Source: Mediannikoviicoccus sp037890055 (GTDB lineage: Bacteria; Bacillota; Clostridia; Tissierellales; Peptoniphilaceae). Taken from it: a DNA stretch of 43,650 nt. Positions 14,177 to 21,930 of this stretch are shown here, piece after piece (position 1 is the stretch's first letter; each line of letters starts with the position of its first letter). The notes below the pieces were generated by a model. The model ran no database searches. It was not told the DNA's origin and worked only from the letters and a program-made list of their open reading frames with translations. Location of the stretch: the NCBI GenBank assembly GCA_037890055.1, contig JBBKBD010000017.1; one strand, written 5' to 3'. The position numbers and the translations under genes are program-made.

Positions 14177-16018
14177 TTATTTAATTAAAATGTTCTGCAT
14201 TTCACATACCGGTATCCCCGCTCTTTTCAAAACCTTTAACTTCTCCTGTTTTTTCTGCTTTCGCCTTGCTTTATACCTTTCCTCATATTCCTGTTGTTTT
14301 CCATTTGCTTTACGCTTTAGATAATTTTGATGAAGCCTGTCCCTTCTCTCATTAATTTTTCGTTCTTCTTCCTCAAGTTTTGATTGTTCTTCTTCGCTTA
14401 ATTCTTCTTTTGGCACTTCATAATTCCCTATGAAGTTAAAATATATTTCTATCTTTTGCTTTGATGTTTGACTGCCTTTCCTATCTCTTTCATGAATTAT
14501 TATCTTCTCTACAAACTCATTTATCATTGTGTTTGTAAGTTCATCAAAGTTTTCATAGCGACTAATAAGGGATATGAATTTTCTTGTCTTGTCTGTTTCT
14601 TTTTCATATCTTGATATTGCAAGATCTAAGTCTTCAATCTCTTTGCTTAGGACTCTTTGCTCTGTTTCGTATTGGCTATTAAGTATCTCATATCTACTAC
14701 TTGGTATTTTTTCTAGTATCATATCCTCGTAAATACGGCACATAAGCCTTTCTAACTCTTGTATCCTCGACTTATTATTAATTAGCCTTACTCTTTGTTT
14801 TTCTATCTCTACTTTTTCCTTTTCTTCCATTTCATTTTGAATGGAGTGAATAAATGCTTCATTATCCTCATTAAGATAATTTTTTATATCTTTTAATGTT
14901 TCTTGGATAAGGTTTATGACTACTTCTGCATTTATCCTGTGAGCTGATGGACATAGCGTTCCGCAAGGCACTTTCTTGTAATTACTACAAACATAATAGG
15001 GGATATTCTTATAGTTATTTGTCCTATGAACATACATCTTGCTTCCACAATCTGCACAATACATCAGTCCTGTTAGTGGGTGATATTCTCCCCAGCCATC
15101 AGGATACCTTTTTACATTTTCTCTTATCCTTTGCACATTATCAAAGGTTTCTTGGTCTATGATGGCTTCGTGAGTATTTTCAAAGATGAGCCAATTATCT
15201 TCGGATACATATTTACTTTTCTTATCCTTGAAATGCTTTCTTGTTTTAAAGTTAACTGTATGCCCTAAGTATTCTTTTTTCTTTAAGATACTTGCAATGG
15301 TAGAACTGCACCAACGATAAGGATGTTCAAAATTTTTGCTTTGATGTAGTCCATATCCCAATTTCTGTTGATGATAAGAGGGTATATCTATCTTGTCAGC
15401 TTCCAATATTTTTGCTATTCGATACGGACCATTACCTTGCATGGTCAGGTTAAATATTCGTCTTACTATCTCGGCTGCTTTTTCATCTACAACCCACTTA
15501 TCTTTGTCTTTTTCATCTTTGATGTAGCCATAAGGCGGAGTGCTTGCCGTATGCTTTCCGCTTTCTCCTTTTGATCTGAATGTGGATTGTATTTTTCTTG
15601 AAGTATCTCTTGCATACCATTCATTCATAATATTTCTAAAGGGGGTAAAATCATCTTCTCTGTAAAAGCTGTCTACATTATCATTGATAGCAATCAGTCT
15701 TACGCCCTTTTGTCTTAATATCTCCATACATTGACCGACTTTGAGATAATCTCTGCCGAGTCTACTCATATCCTTTACGATGATACAACCGATATTTCCA
15801 GTATTTACTCCATTCATCATTGCCATAAAGCCTGGTCTATCAAACTGTGTCCCGCTTATTCCGTCATCTGTAAAATGGATAATGTTGGTTAAATTATTCT
15901 TACTTGCATATTCTTCAAGTATTTTCTTTTGATTAACGATTGAGTTACTTTCTCCTTCAAGTTCATCATCTCGACTTAATCTCTCATAGAGTGCTGTTAT
16001 CTTTTCAAAATTCCTCAC
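14177..16018 (-). CDS. tndX: Large serine recombinase, TndX/TnpX type
   Basis: The 613-residue protein has the resolvase catalytic domain at about 1-155 (ITALYERLSRDDELEGESNS with the nucleophile Ser in LSRDD, then DDGISGTQFDRPGF and DMSRLGRDYLKVG). The recombinase domain (PPYGY, KKKEYLGHTV) follows. A zinc ribbon has C-x2-C (YCADCGSK) and later cysteines (YVCSNYKKVPCG), and a long coiled coil follows. Length and layout fit TndX of Tn5397 and TnpX of Tn4451. It starts at GTG (16016-16018) with GGAGG upstream, next to the transposon right end. It excises the element as a circle and inserts it at GA-containing sites. Confidence 0.9.
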   Translation of the reverse strand: MRNFEKITALYERLSRDDELEGESNSIVNQKKILEEYASKNNLTNIIHFTDDGISGTQFDRPGFMAMMNGVNTGNIGCIIVKDMSRLGRDYLKVGQCMEILRQKGVRLIAINDNVDSFYREDDFTPFRNIMNEWYARDTSRKIQSTFRSKGESGKHTASTPPYGYIKDEKDKDKWVVDEKAAEIVRRIFNLTMQGNGPYRIAKILEADKIDIPSYHQQKLGYGLHQSKNFEHPYRWCSSTIASILKKKEYLGHTVNFKTRKHFKDKKSKYVSEDNWLIFENTHEAIIDQETFDNVQRIRENVKRYPDGWGEYHPLTGLMYCADCGSKMYVHRTNNYKNIPYYVCSNYKKVPCGTLCPSAHRINAEVVINLIQETLKDIKNYLNEDNEAFIHSIQNEMEEKEKVEIEKQRVRLINNKSRIQELERLMCRIYEDMILEKIPSSRYEILNSQYETEQRVLSKEIEDLDLAISRYEKETDKTRKFISLISRYENFDELTNTMINEFVEKIIIHERDRKGSQTSKQKIEIYFNFIGNYEVPKEELSEEEQSKLEEEERKINERRDRLHQNYLKRKANGKQQEYEERYKARRKQKKQEKLKVLKRAGIPVCEMQNILIK

Positions 16019-16047
16019 TTTTTCCTCCTTCCTCTTAATTTCTTAAA

Positions 16048-16109
16048 TAAAAAAGAATTAAGAAGTACATATTTCACTAAAACAGTGATTAAGTGTTCTC
16101 CTTAATTCT
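16048..16109 (-). promoter_or_regulatory. Terminator-like structure at the right end of the nested transposon
   Basis: AGAATTAAG (minus strand, six bases inside the element end) pairs with CTTAATTCT just before TTTTTATTTAAG and the tndX ribosome site. The loop holds a second small hairpin CACT-GTTTT-AGTG. It would stop transcription coming from the traG promoter before tndX, or attenuate tndX itself. It shares the T-tract, ATTTAAG, RBS layout of the other leaders. Confidence 0.55.
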
Positions 16110-17110
16110 ATTACTCCTGCTGCAAGCTTATATTTCTTGTATTGCTTAACTGCAAAATGACTTGGATCTTTCTTTTCAAGAGCTTCAAAAAGCCTATCAA
16201 TTGGGTTCATATAGGTTTCGTCATCTTCTCTAACCTCACTTGCGTCAATCATATCTAAGAGTGTTTTAAAATTCTTTTCTTCTTCAGGTGCTTCATAATA
16301 AATATACCCAATAAGAGCAGTGTAATATAACTTTTCAGCCTTTACCCAAAAATCTTCTCCTGCCTTTTCTCCATCTCCCTTGGTGTTAGCAATTATGGTT
16401 TGGACAAGCTTTAAAATATCTTTTTCACTTCTCAAGTATGCAAAGGGATTGTATTTCATAGATTTTTTAAAGTTTATTGTGTTTAATATCTTTATGTCGT
16501 AACCATTTTCATAAAGCATTTTTCCACATTCTAACACAAGTGTGCCTTTAGGGTCTGTTACTACATAGGAAGAATGCATTTGCATTAGATTTGGCTTTAC
16601 ATAAAATCTCGTTTTACCTGATCCAGAACCACCTATTACTAATACATTTTTATTTCTGGCATATTTAGGGTTTTTAGGTCTTGAGTTCATTGTTAGTCTT
16701 TCGGTATTAGTTATGAGAACATTGTTTTCAAACTTAGGGTCAATATATGGAGCAATATCCTTACTTTCTCCCCATCTTGCAGATCCATATTCCTTGCCTT
16801 GCCTATATTTCTTTTTGTTTTTACCTTTGCTGTAAACAATTAACTTAACAAGACCAGCAACTGAAATACCTACTAACAAGTCCCTTGGATTAAGGCTTGG
16901 TATATAAGATAAAGTTCCTATATCAGAAATTCCCACCATTATTTTATCAATAATATCTCCTCCTACATAAGAATTGATGTGCTTAGAAAAGATATTTCCA
17001 ATGTAGAAGAATGATAGATAGGGAATGTTTGATAATATAAATTTCTTTGGGTTGTCTATTTTAATTAAGTTTTTAATATCAGAAAGAATGGCTTCTAATA
17101 TATTATTCAT
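16058..17110 (-). pseudogene. traG: traG/VirD4 coupling protein, 5' portion truncated by the nested transposon
   Basis: The first about 332 codons are genuine TraG. There are two N-terminal membrane segments (ISDIGTLSYIP region and DLLVGISVAGLVKLIVY), the GSARWG block, Walker A GGSGSGKTRF near residue 160, and VVTDPKGTLVLECG. It then reads KQYKKYKLAAG, where the transposon begins at 16116. After that the frame continues 19 codons into transposon DNA and stops at 16058. VirD4 proteins pump relaxase-bound DNA into the mating channel. Without the Walker B half the product should be inactive. The ATG at 17108-17110 overlaps the antirepressor stop. Confidence 0.9.
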
Positions 17111-17837
17111 CGTAGAAACCTTCACTATCTAATAAAATTAGTAGGTAGTGCCTTCCTTTTGGTGTTATAAAAGTTTTTATTCCTACAAGTGTACCTAGTG
17201 GATCAACCCATTCTTTTACTTCAAAATATCCTTTGTTCTTACCAGCATAAGGTAAGAGTTTCTTTTTCTTATCTCTGTAAATTAGTCCCTTATCCATTAG
17301 AAAACTTATAAACTGATTTTGTGGTATTCCTAATTCTTTGGCAGTATTTCTAAAGTTTGTAAGTAGGTTGTAATCTACTAATTTGTCATAATAATCTGCC
17401 TTTGGTCTTAATTCTTCAATCTCTTCTTCTCTTTCGGCAATAATTCTATTGGCTACAAGAATTGCATCTGCAAGTAGCTCTTCGTTAGTTTTCTTTTCTT
17501 GACCAGCTATATATCCTCCATTTTTTCTAATACTTGGTAAGACTTCTCTAGTTACCCAAGCTTTGAATATCTTTGCTTGTGGTAGTTTTGATGAGAGGAT
17601 AAGTGAATACAATCCTGACTCATTAATTATTGAAATATTCTGTATTCCTCCAGGGGTCTTCCATTTCGTTACACCCTTATCTTCTTCGTCTACATGGTCA
17701 TAAATAGCTTTTCTGGGATTGACATATCCTAGCATAGTTGCTACTTCATTTGCTATAAAGAAAAACTCACCATCTTTTTCAATAACAGTGAGTTTCCCAA
17801 AATTCTTATTTTCAAATGTTTTTAAATTACTTATCAT
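17103..17837 (-). CDS. BRO-N/antirepressor family protein
   Basis: The 244-residue protein has an N-terminal BRO-N (antirepressor) domain: FGKLTVIEKDGEFFFIANEV, GYVNPRKAIYDHVDEEDKG, and ESGLYSLILSSKLPQAKIF followed by WVTREVLPSIRKNGGY. After a helical linker comes a KilAC-like C-terminal domain (PKADYYDKLVD, AKELGIPQNQFISFLMDKG). Phage antirepressors with this layout relieve repressor control; copies are common between pcfB and virD4 in Tn1549-like ICEs, where the target is unknown. Stop and start codons overlap both neighbours, so it is embedded in the repA, dnaC, pcfB and traG operon. Confidence 0.85.
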   Translation of the reverse strand: MISNLKTFENKNFGKLTVIEKDGEFFFIANEVATMLGYVNPRKAIYDHVDEEDKGVTKWKTPGGIQNISIINESGLYSLILSSKLPQAKIFKAWVTREVLPSIRKNGGYIAGQEKKTNEELLADAILVANRIIAEREEEIEELRPKADYYDKLVDYNLLTNFRNTAKELGIPQNQFISFLMDKGLIYRDKKKKLLPYAGKNKGYFEVKEWVDPLGTLVGIKTFITPKGRHYLLILLDSEGFYDE

Positions 17838-18319
17838 AAGCTTTGCTCCTTATGTTTATTTTTAACTTTATCTTTGCTAATGGTATCCTTAGCCATATCT
17901 TTAAACTTATTTATAGTCTTAGTTATTGAATCTTTTCTATCGGCCTTTCTTTCAGAAGCCTTAACTGCTTTTTTAAAGGCATGTTCCATTACCTTTATAT
18001 CCTTAGATTGAAAAAACACAGAGTGGTTGCCAGTTTCCTTATCTTTCATAACAGAAAACTTCACTCCGTGTTTGTTTAAAATTTTCTTTAGTTCTTTTAA
18101 CTCAGGATCTTTTAGATTAATTTCTTCTAACTGTCCCTTTTTAACCATATCTTTTAGCTTTACTTCTTCTCCGTTATTTTTTATTACATTTTTCAAGCCT
18201 CCTTGTTCTTCTATTTGCTTGTGTACTTTCTTTAAGGCATCAAGAATTGCTTTACTTGTTGCTTTTGCAAGCCTTACTTCAAGATTAAGGCTCGACCTAG
18301 ATACTTCTTCATTAATCAT
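17834..18319 (-). CDS. PcfB/DUF3801 family conjugation protein of the ICE
   Basis: The 161-residue protein starts MINEEVSRSSLNLEVRLAKA and has the family core KLKDMVKKGQLEEINLKD, LKKILNKHGVKFSVMKDKET and VFFQSKDIKVMEHAFKKAV, followed by a basic tail. PcfB-type proteins assist the VirD4 coupling protein in engaging the relaxosome, which fits its position two genes ahead of traG. It overlaps the dnaC-like gene by 8 bp and the antirepressor by 4 bp. It is homologous to the nested element's protein at 5377-5904 but clearly diverged, mainly in the N-terminal 60 residues. Confidence 0.85.
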   Translation of the reverse strand: MINEEVSRSSLNLEVRLAKATSKAILDALKKVHKQIEEQGGLKNVIKNNGEEVKLKDMVKKGQLEEINLKDPELKELKKILNKHGVKFSVMKDKETGNHSVFFQSKDIKVMEHAFKKAVKASERKADRKDSITKTINKFKDMAKDTISKDKVKNKHKEQSL

Positions 18320-19139
18320 CTATTCCACCTCCATATAAAAGTAACTCTTTGTATTTTCTTAACTTCTCTTGATGGATTTTTCTTCTAAAATCTTCTCCCG
18401 TAACTTTAACTGGTATTGTCATTTCAAGTATTCTTGAATATATCCTCTGATACTCAAGGTCTATATTAGGATTTTGAATAATTTCCAATGATAAGTTTGT
18501 AGTAAAAATTGTCGGCCTGCCTTTTAAGTATCTTGAGTTTATAATGTTATATACTTGTTCTCTTGCATAAGATGTATCCCTCTCAATTCCAAGGTCATCT
18601 AATATTAACAATGGAATATTTGATAGGTTATCTATAATTTCGTTTGAATCAACCTTAAATGCAGATTTTTGTATTTGATTTATTACCTGAGATAAATTCA
18701 AAATCTTAACTCTAACTTGTTCTCTTTCAATTAATTCATTTGCTATTGCACAAGCAAGGTAAGTTTTCCCACTACCAACATCTCCATAAAATAAAAGTCC
18801 AACATTGTCTTTTTTCATTTGTTCAAAGCTTTTAGCATAGTTGTAAGCAACCTTATAGGCTTGACCTTTTTCATTTAAGTATTTCTCAAAATTATATTTG
18901 TGTTGGATAGGTGATGAGAAGCAATCTCTTTTAAGTGTTGATATTTTCATTAATCTTTCTCTTTCTTCGTTTTCCTTATCTCTTTTTATTTCACATTCGC
19001 ATTTAATTCTGGGAATAAACTTTGTAAATCCAAGGTCAAGTAATTCTCCATCGACTCTTTTACCGCATACCTTGCAATAGATATGTCCATTTCTTTCAAT
19101 ATCATTTTCTCTTAATACAAAATCTTTTAAGCTTTTCAT
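18312..19139 (-). CDS. DnaC/IstB-like AAA+ ATPase (helicase loader)
   Basis: The 275-residue protein has an N-terminal zinc-binding region (YCKVCGKRVDGELL with a later KCEC) and an AAA+ core. Walker A is LLFYGDVGSGKTYLA at about residues 115-129 and Walker B is PLLILDDLGIE, followed by the sensor region TIFTTNLS. DnaC-like loaders place the replicative helicase at an origin opened by the initiator. It follows repA with a 4-bp ATGA overlap, as expected for a RepA/DnaC pair that replicates the excised ICE. Confidence 0.85.
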   Translation of the reverse strand: MKSLKDFVLRENDIERNGHIYCKVCGKRVDGELLDLGFTKFIPRIKCECEIKRDKENEERERLMKISTLKRDCFSSPIQHKYNFEKYLNEKGQAYKVAYNYAKSFEQMKKDNVGLLFYGDVGSGKTYLACAIANELIEREQVRVKILNLSQVINQIQKSAFKVDSNEIIDNLSNIPLLILDDLGIERDTSYAREQVYNIINSRYLKGRPTIFTTNLSLEIIQNPNIDLEYQRIYSRILEMTIPVKVTGEDFRRKIHQEKLRKYKELLLYGGGIDD

Positions 19140-19909
19140 AAACTCTCTCCTATATCGTAATTCATTTTTCTTGTTGAATTGTCATTAATGTTTTTTGCCT
19201 GATCATTAAGATACCAATTGATTATCGTTGCCTTGTGATCTTGATACACTCTGTTATTTGCTTTCATATATGACGACAATCTATCAATGTATTCATTAAT
19301 TCTACTTCCTAACTCATTTGTTAAGTCCTTGTATTCTTCATCAGTCAAAAATATATTTTTATATATTCCATAAGACTTTTGTCCCTTACTAAAATCATTC
19401 TTTCTTAACTCATTATTACTAATATTGTTATAGTTACCTTCCGATTTTCGGAAATCTTGAAGTCTGTTATTCGGAGTTCTTGAATTCCGATTATCGGAAG
19501 TCTGGACTTCTGCTTTTCGGAAATCTGGATTTCTATTATTTGAATCATAGAAAACACTCATAAAATCTTTAACATATATCCTATTTGGTTTTCCAAGTCC
19601 TTGTCTTTTCTTTTCTATCAATCCAATTCCTGATTTTGTATCAAGCTCATTTATAATCTTTAAGGCTTTATCATTAGCACAGTTAAATTGCTCTTTAATA
19701 GCATCCATTGTGTAGTAAATAAAGACTTTTCCGTCTTCATCTATCCAGCCATTTTTATATGAAAGACCCATTCGATTAAGCATATATGAATACAAAACTT
19801 TAGCTTCAATAGAAATGCTCTCAAAAATTTCATCTTCCATTAATACCATAGGTAACCTAATGAAGTTATACATTTCAGATTGCCTATTATAAAAATAATC
19901 AAAATTCAT
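19136..19909 (-). CDS. repA: RepA_N family replication initiator of the ICE
   Basis: The 257-residue protein has the RepA_N winged-helix domain at about 1-120 (QSEMYNFIRLPMVLMEDEIF, IEAKVLYSYMLNRMGLSY, IEKKRQGLGKPNRIYV). A variable Asn/Arg-rich centre (NRNPDFRKAEVQTSDNRN) follows, then a C-terminal domain (FLTDEEYKDLTNELGSRINE) ending RKMNYDIGESL. The variable centre is encoded by five 23-bp iterons (19434-19548). RepA_N replicons usually carry the origin inside rep, so this gene probably holds the ICE origin. It has a GGAGG start and a leader hairpin at 19937-19963. Confidence 0.85.
   Translation of the reverse strand: MNFDYFYNRQSEMYNFIRLPMVLMEDEIFESISIEAKVLYSYMLNRMGLSYKNGWIDEDGKVFIYYTMDAIKEQFNCANDKALKIINELDTKSGIGLIEKKRQGLGKPNRIYVKDFMSVFYDSNNRNPDFRKAEVQTSDNRNSRTPNNRLQDFRKSEGNYNNISNNELRKNDFSKGQKSYGIYKNIFLTDEEYKDLTNELGSRINEYIDRLSSYMKANNRVYQDHKATIINWYLNDQAKNINDNSTRKMNYDIGESL
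19434..19548. repeat. Five 23-bp iterons inside repA (probable origin)
   Basis: Units start at 19434, 19457, 19480, 19503 and 19526 with exact 23-bp spacing. The fifth is degenerate. The core is TTCCGATTTTCGGAA with a flanking TC or TTG. Because 23 is not a multiple of three, the protein over this stretch is not periodic, so the repeat is kept at the DNA level. RepA_N plasmids carry their origin in this part of rep. Two units are almost the same as those at 5288-5333. Confidence 0.8.
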
Positions 19910-19931
19910 CCCTACCTCCTTTCTTTGAAAT

Positions 19932-19963
19932 AAAAAAAGAGCAGCCTTATTTAAGCTACTCTT
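19932..19963 (-). promoter_or_regulatory. Terminator-like leader hairpin before repA
   Basis: AGAGTAGC pairs with GCTGCTCT (8 bp, one G-T) and is extended by AAG/CTT and TTA/TAA pairs, followed by seven T, ATTTCAAAGAAAGGAGG and the repA start. Spacing from T-tract to ATG is about 21 nt. It separates repA and the conjugation operon from read-through out of the resistance region. Confidence 0.7.
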
Positions 19964-20139
19964 GTAGAAAGTATAAAATGGGTTTTATCTTATTATATTT
20001 TTCTTTGTGTCTCCTCATACCAGTTGCAAAACTACTCTTACGTCCATGTAGTTTTTTTGGGTCTTTTTGATGTATCCTTCTTCATCTTTATCGAAGACAA
20101 AATGCTTATAAAACTGCTTAAAATGCAGGATTTCTAAAT

Positions 20140-20276
20140 TTATATCTTTTGTATCAACGCTATAGTCTCCACATGGCTTGAGAGGATAGAATGAATGTCA
20201 TTTGAGTGTGTCCGTTCTCGGGAACATATCCACTGCGTTTTTGGGGCTATCGGTAGACGGGAACATATCAATACAC
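20140..20276 (-). pseudogene. Broken rumA/rlmD 3' end (attachment-site scar of a rum-targeting element)
   Basis: Minus-strand reading gives IDMFPSTDSPKNAVDMFPRT, then a 34-bp interruption with a stop, then SSHVETIALIQKI and a stop. Joined, VDMFPRT-SHVETIALIQKI is the conserved C-terminus of 23S rRNA (uracil-5) methyltransferase RumA (VDMFP-T-HVET). The 12-bp direct repeat CGGGAACATATC (20219-20230 and 20258-20269) gives the two DMFP copies. Several ICEs insert at the 3' end of rum and rebuild this C-terminus, so this looks like the scar of an earlier element. In another frame a 60-codon stretch ending DVRVVLQLV at 20015 is also open. Otherwise 19964-20287 holds nothing that I recognise. Confidence 0.55.
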
Positions 20277-20287
20277 CTCATGGATTA

Positions 20288-20980
20288 TTATTTTAGAATG
20301 GATTTTAAGTAATCTAATAAATCTGATTTAGTTAGAGGCTCTGCATGACTTAAAATACAATACTTACAGTCGAAACTTTCTATCAAATTTGTTAATGACA
20401 TTAATTTTTCTTTATCCATATACCCATCATCGTAGAAATCCTCGCTTGTTGAATCTCCCAAGAACAATATTTTTTCCTCAGGAATATAGATAAGCACCGT
20501 ATCTTCCGAATGGGGTGAAACCGTATGAAAAATCATTGCGGTTATTCCACCGAGATTAAGGGTAAGCTCTTTTTCAAATTGGATATCCGATAGAACGGCA
20601 ATAATTCTTTTATTATCTACATATTCTCTAGCTAGGCACTCATCATCATTTATCAAAAATTTTATATATGCACTGTCAGATAGTTTGGCTCTTTCCTGTT
20701 TCAAAAACTCGTTGGTTTTATGGTGTGCAATGGACAATCCGTGAATTTTATGCATTCCAAAGGTATGGTCCCAGTGCCAATGAGTGATGACAGTAAAATC
20801 TGGCTTCTTTAGGTCCTCGATTTCTAGGGATTTATAAAATTCATCAACATGGTCTGCTGAATTTCCTGCATCAATGGCAAGTGCAATTTTATCTCCATTT
20901 AAGTATGCCAACATAGGCCTATCAGTTTCTGGTTGATGTGGATAATAAAAGACCCTGCTAGTTATCTTTTTCAGTTCCAT
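20288..20980 (-). CDS. Metallo-beta-lactamase-fold hydrolase
   Basis: The 230-residue protein has the MBL zinc site motif THWHWDHTFGMH (about residues 65-76). It has the upstream LAIDAGNSADHV strand, a late histidine in TVSPHSEDTVLIYIPEEKIL, FLGDSTSEDFYDDGY, and a final ILSHAEP. This is a general thiol-dependent or lactone-type MBL hydrolase rather than a class B beta-lactamase; no beta-lactamase subclass signature is seen. The ATG at 20978-20980 follows AAAGGTGGG and overlaps the cytidine deaminase by 10 bp, so the two are cotranscribed. The substrate is unknown. Confidence 0.8.
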   Translation of the reverse strand: MELKKITSRVFYYPHQPETDRPMLAYLNGDKIALAIDAGNSADHVDEFYKSLEIEDLKKPDFTVITHWHWDHTFGMHKIHGLSIAHHKTNEFLKQERAKLSDSAYIKFLINDDECLAREYVDNKRIIAVLSDIQFEKELTLNLGGITAMIFHTVSPHSEDTVLIYIPEEKILFLGDSTSEDFYDDGYMDKEKLMSLTNLIESFDCKYCILSHAEPLTKSDLLDYLKSILK

Positions 20981-21360
20981 TTGCCATCCCACCTTTCTGG
21001 TAATAAATCTTTCAGCAACACTTCTTCCATTTCAGGTAATACAATTTGGGTCTCTATATTTTGATTATCTATCTGTGCAATAAACTCTCTGCACCTTCCA
21101 CATGGTGGAAGTATACTCCCATCTTCAAATACAGCGATAATCCTTTTGATTGCAGTTTCATTGTTCTTTACCATTTCAGCAATAGCTGACTGTTCAGCGC
21201 ATAAGCCAATAGAACAGGGCAAGTCAATGCATATTCCTGTAAAGATGTTACCGCTATTTGTCTCCAACGCGCACGCAACATGCCCTGAAGTTCCAAAGTT
21301 CCGTAACTTTTTATGATTAATTATACTGAAAGCAATTTGATATAATTCTTGTTTATTCAT
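20971..21360 (-). CDS. Cytidine deaminase family protein (possible nucleoside-antibiotic deaminase)
   Basis: The 129-residue protein has HVACALETNSGNIFTGICID, the catalytic CAEQSAIAEM (zinc Cys and Glu) and PPCGRCREFIAQ (two further zinc Cys). Length is close to tetrameric cytidine deaminases and to blasticidin-S deaminase, and the family is often annotated on erm(TR) elements. Whether it acts on cytidine or on a nucleoside antibiotic cannot be told. The start at MNKQELYQ has GGAG six bases upstream. It is followed directly by the MBL hydrolase and preceded by the truncated phosphotransferase. Confidence 0.85.
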   Translation of the reverse strand: MNKQELYQIAFSIINHKKLRNFGTSGHVACALETNSGNIFTGICIDLPCSIGLCAEQSAIAEMVKNNETAIKRIIAVFEDGSILPPCGRCREFIAQIDNQNIETQIVLPEMEEVLLKDLLPERWDGKWN

Positions 21361-21405
21361 TTTCTTCTCCAATATTATTTAGCTTAATAATACGTTATTC
21401 TTTTT

Positions 21406-21930
21406 TCAAAACACTAAGTTATTCAGTTCACCATCAAGAACTTTTATAGTTTCATTTCTTTCCTTATCCTCTTGATTGTCATATAAAAGTTGTTCAATAA
21501 ACTCCCATATATCTTCTAGTTTACGTCTAATATGATAGAATAACAAAGCATCCGTATTGATTAAAAAATCTTTGTGTAATTTCAGGTATATGTTCATAAA
21601 TACATCATAATATGGCTTATCAACAAAAAACATGAGATCAGCTTTTACTGGAGCCAATTTCAAGCCTTCCCAGTCAATTAGAACTAACTGCTCATCCCGT
21701 TGCATCAAGTTCCAATTATGAATATCTGTATGGCATAGGGCCATTTTAGGATTACTTCGTCTTAGAATCTCCGACAGTCCTTCAACTCTGTCAATAGATT
21801 GTTCAAGGGGTTTTATGTGTGCCCCAAGCAAGCATTTTAAGTCCATGGGAAGACTGGCGCATTCTTTACGCAATACTTGTTTTAGCTGTTTCAGAAATGG
21901 CAAGCTAAAATCTTCCCTAATTAGTTGCAC
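21406..21930 (-). pseudogene. Aminoglycoside/spectinomycin phosphotransferase, N-terminally truncated
   Basis: The 174-residue frame contains the catalytic and metal-binding half of an APH-type kinase. It has MALCHTDIHNWNLM (H-D-x2-N motif), LVLIDWEGLKLAPVKADLMF (metal Asp), and a helical C-terminus. The family needs an N-terminal lobe of about 100-150 residues that is missing; the frame starts at GTG with no good ribosome site in AT-rich intergenic DNA. An APH(9)-like spectinomycin kinase is known next to erm(TR) in streptococcal ICEs (recalled, not checked), so this is probably its decayed version. It should be inactive. Confidence 0.7.

Larger units (their letters stand above)
2670..16116. 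mobile_element. Nested mobilizable transposon (TndX/TnpX type) inserted in traG
   Basis: Both junctions carry TCCTG (2670-2674 and 16115-16119), which reads CAGGA on the coding strand. Joining codon GGA of the left traG half to AAA of the right half gives KLAAG-KTAKSIL in frame. TnpX and TndX recombinases of Tn4451 and Tn5397 are known to use GA dinucleotides at target and ends, and a recombinase of that kind (14177-16018) lies at the right end. Inside are mobA, oriT, rep, DUF3801, DUF1016, DUF3847 and sigma-like genes, and a TetR, dikinase and MATE cargo operon. Boundaries are good to a few bases, limited by the shared pentanucleotide. Confidence 0.85.

Noticed and set aside
20288..20980. 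Class B beta-lactamase
   Set aside because: The HWHWDH motif fits the MBL fold in general, but no signal peptide or beta-lactamase subclass signature is visible.
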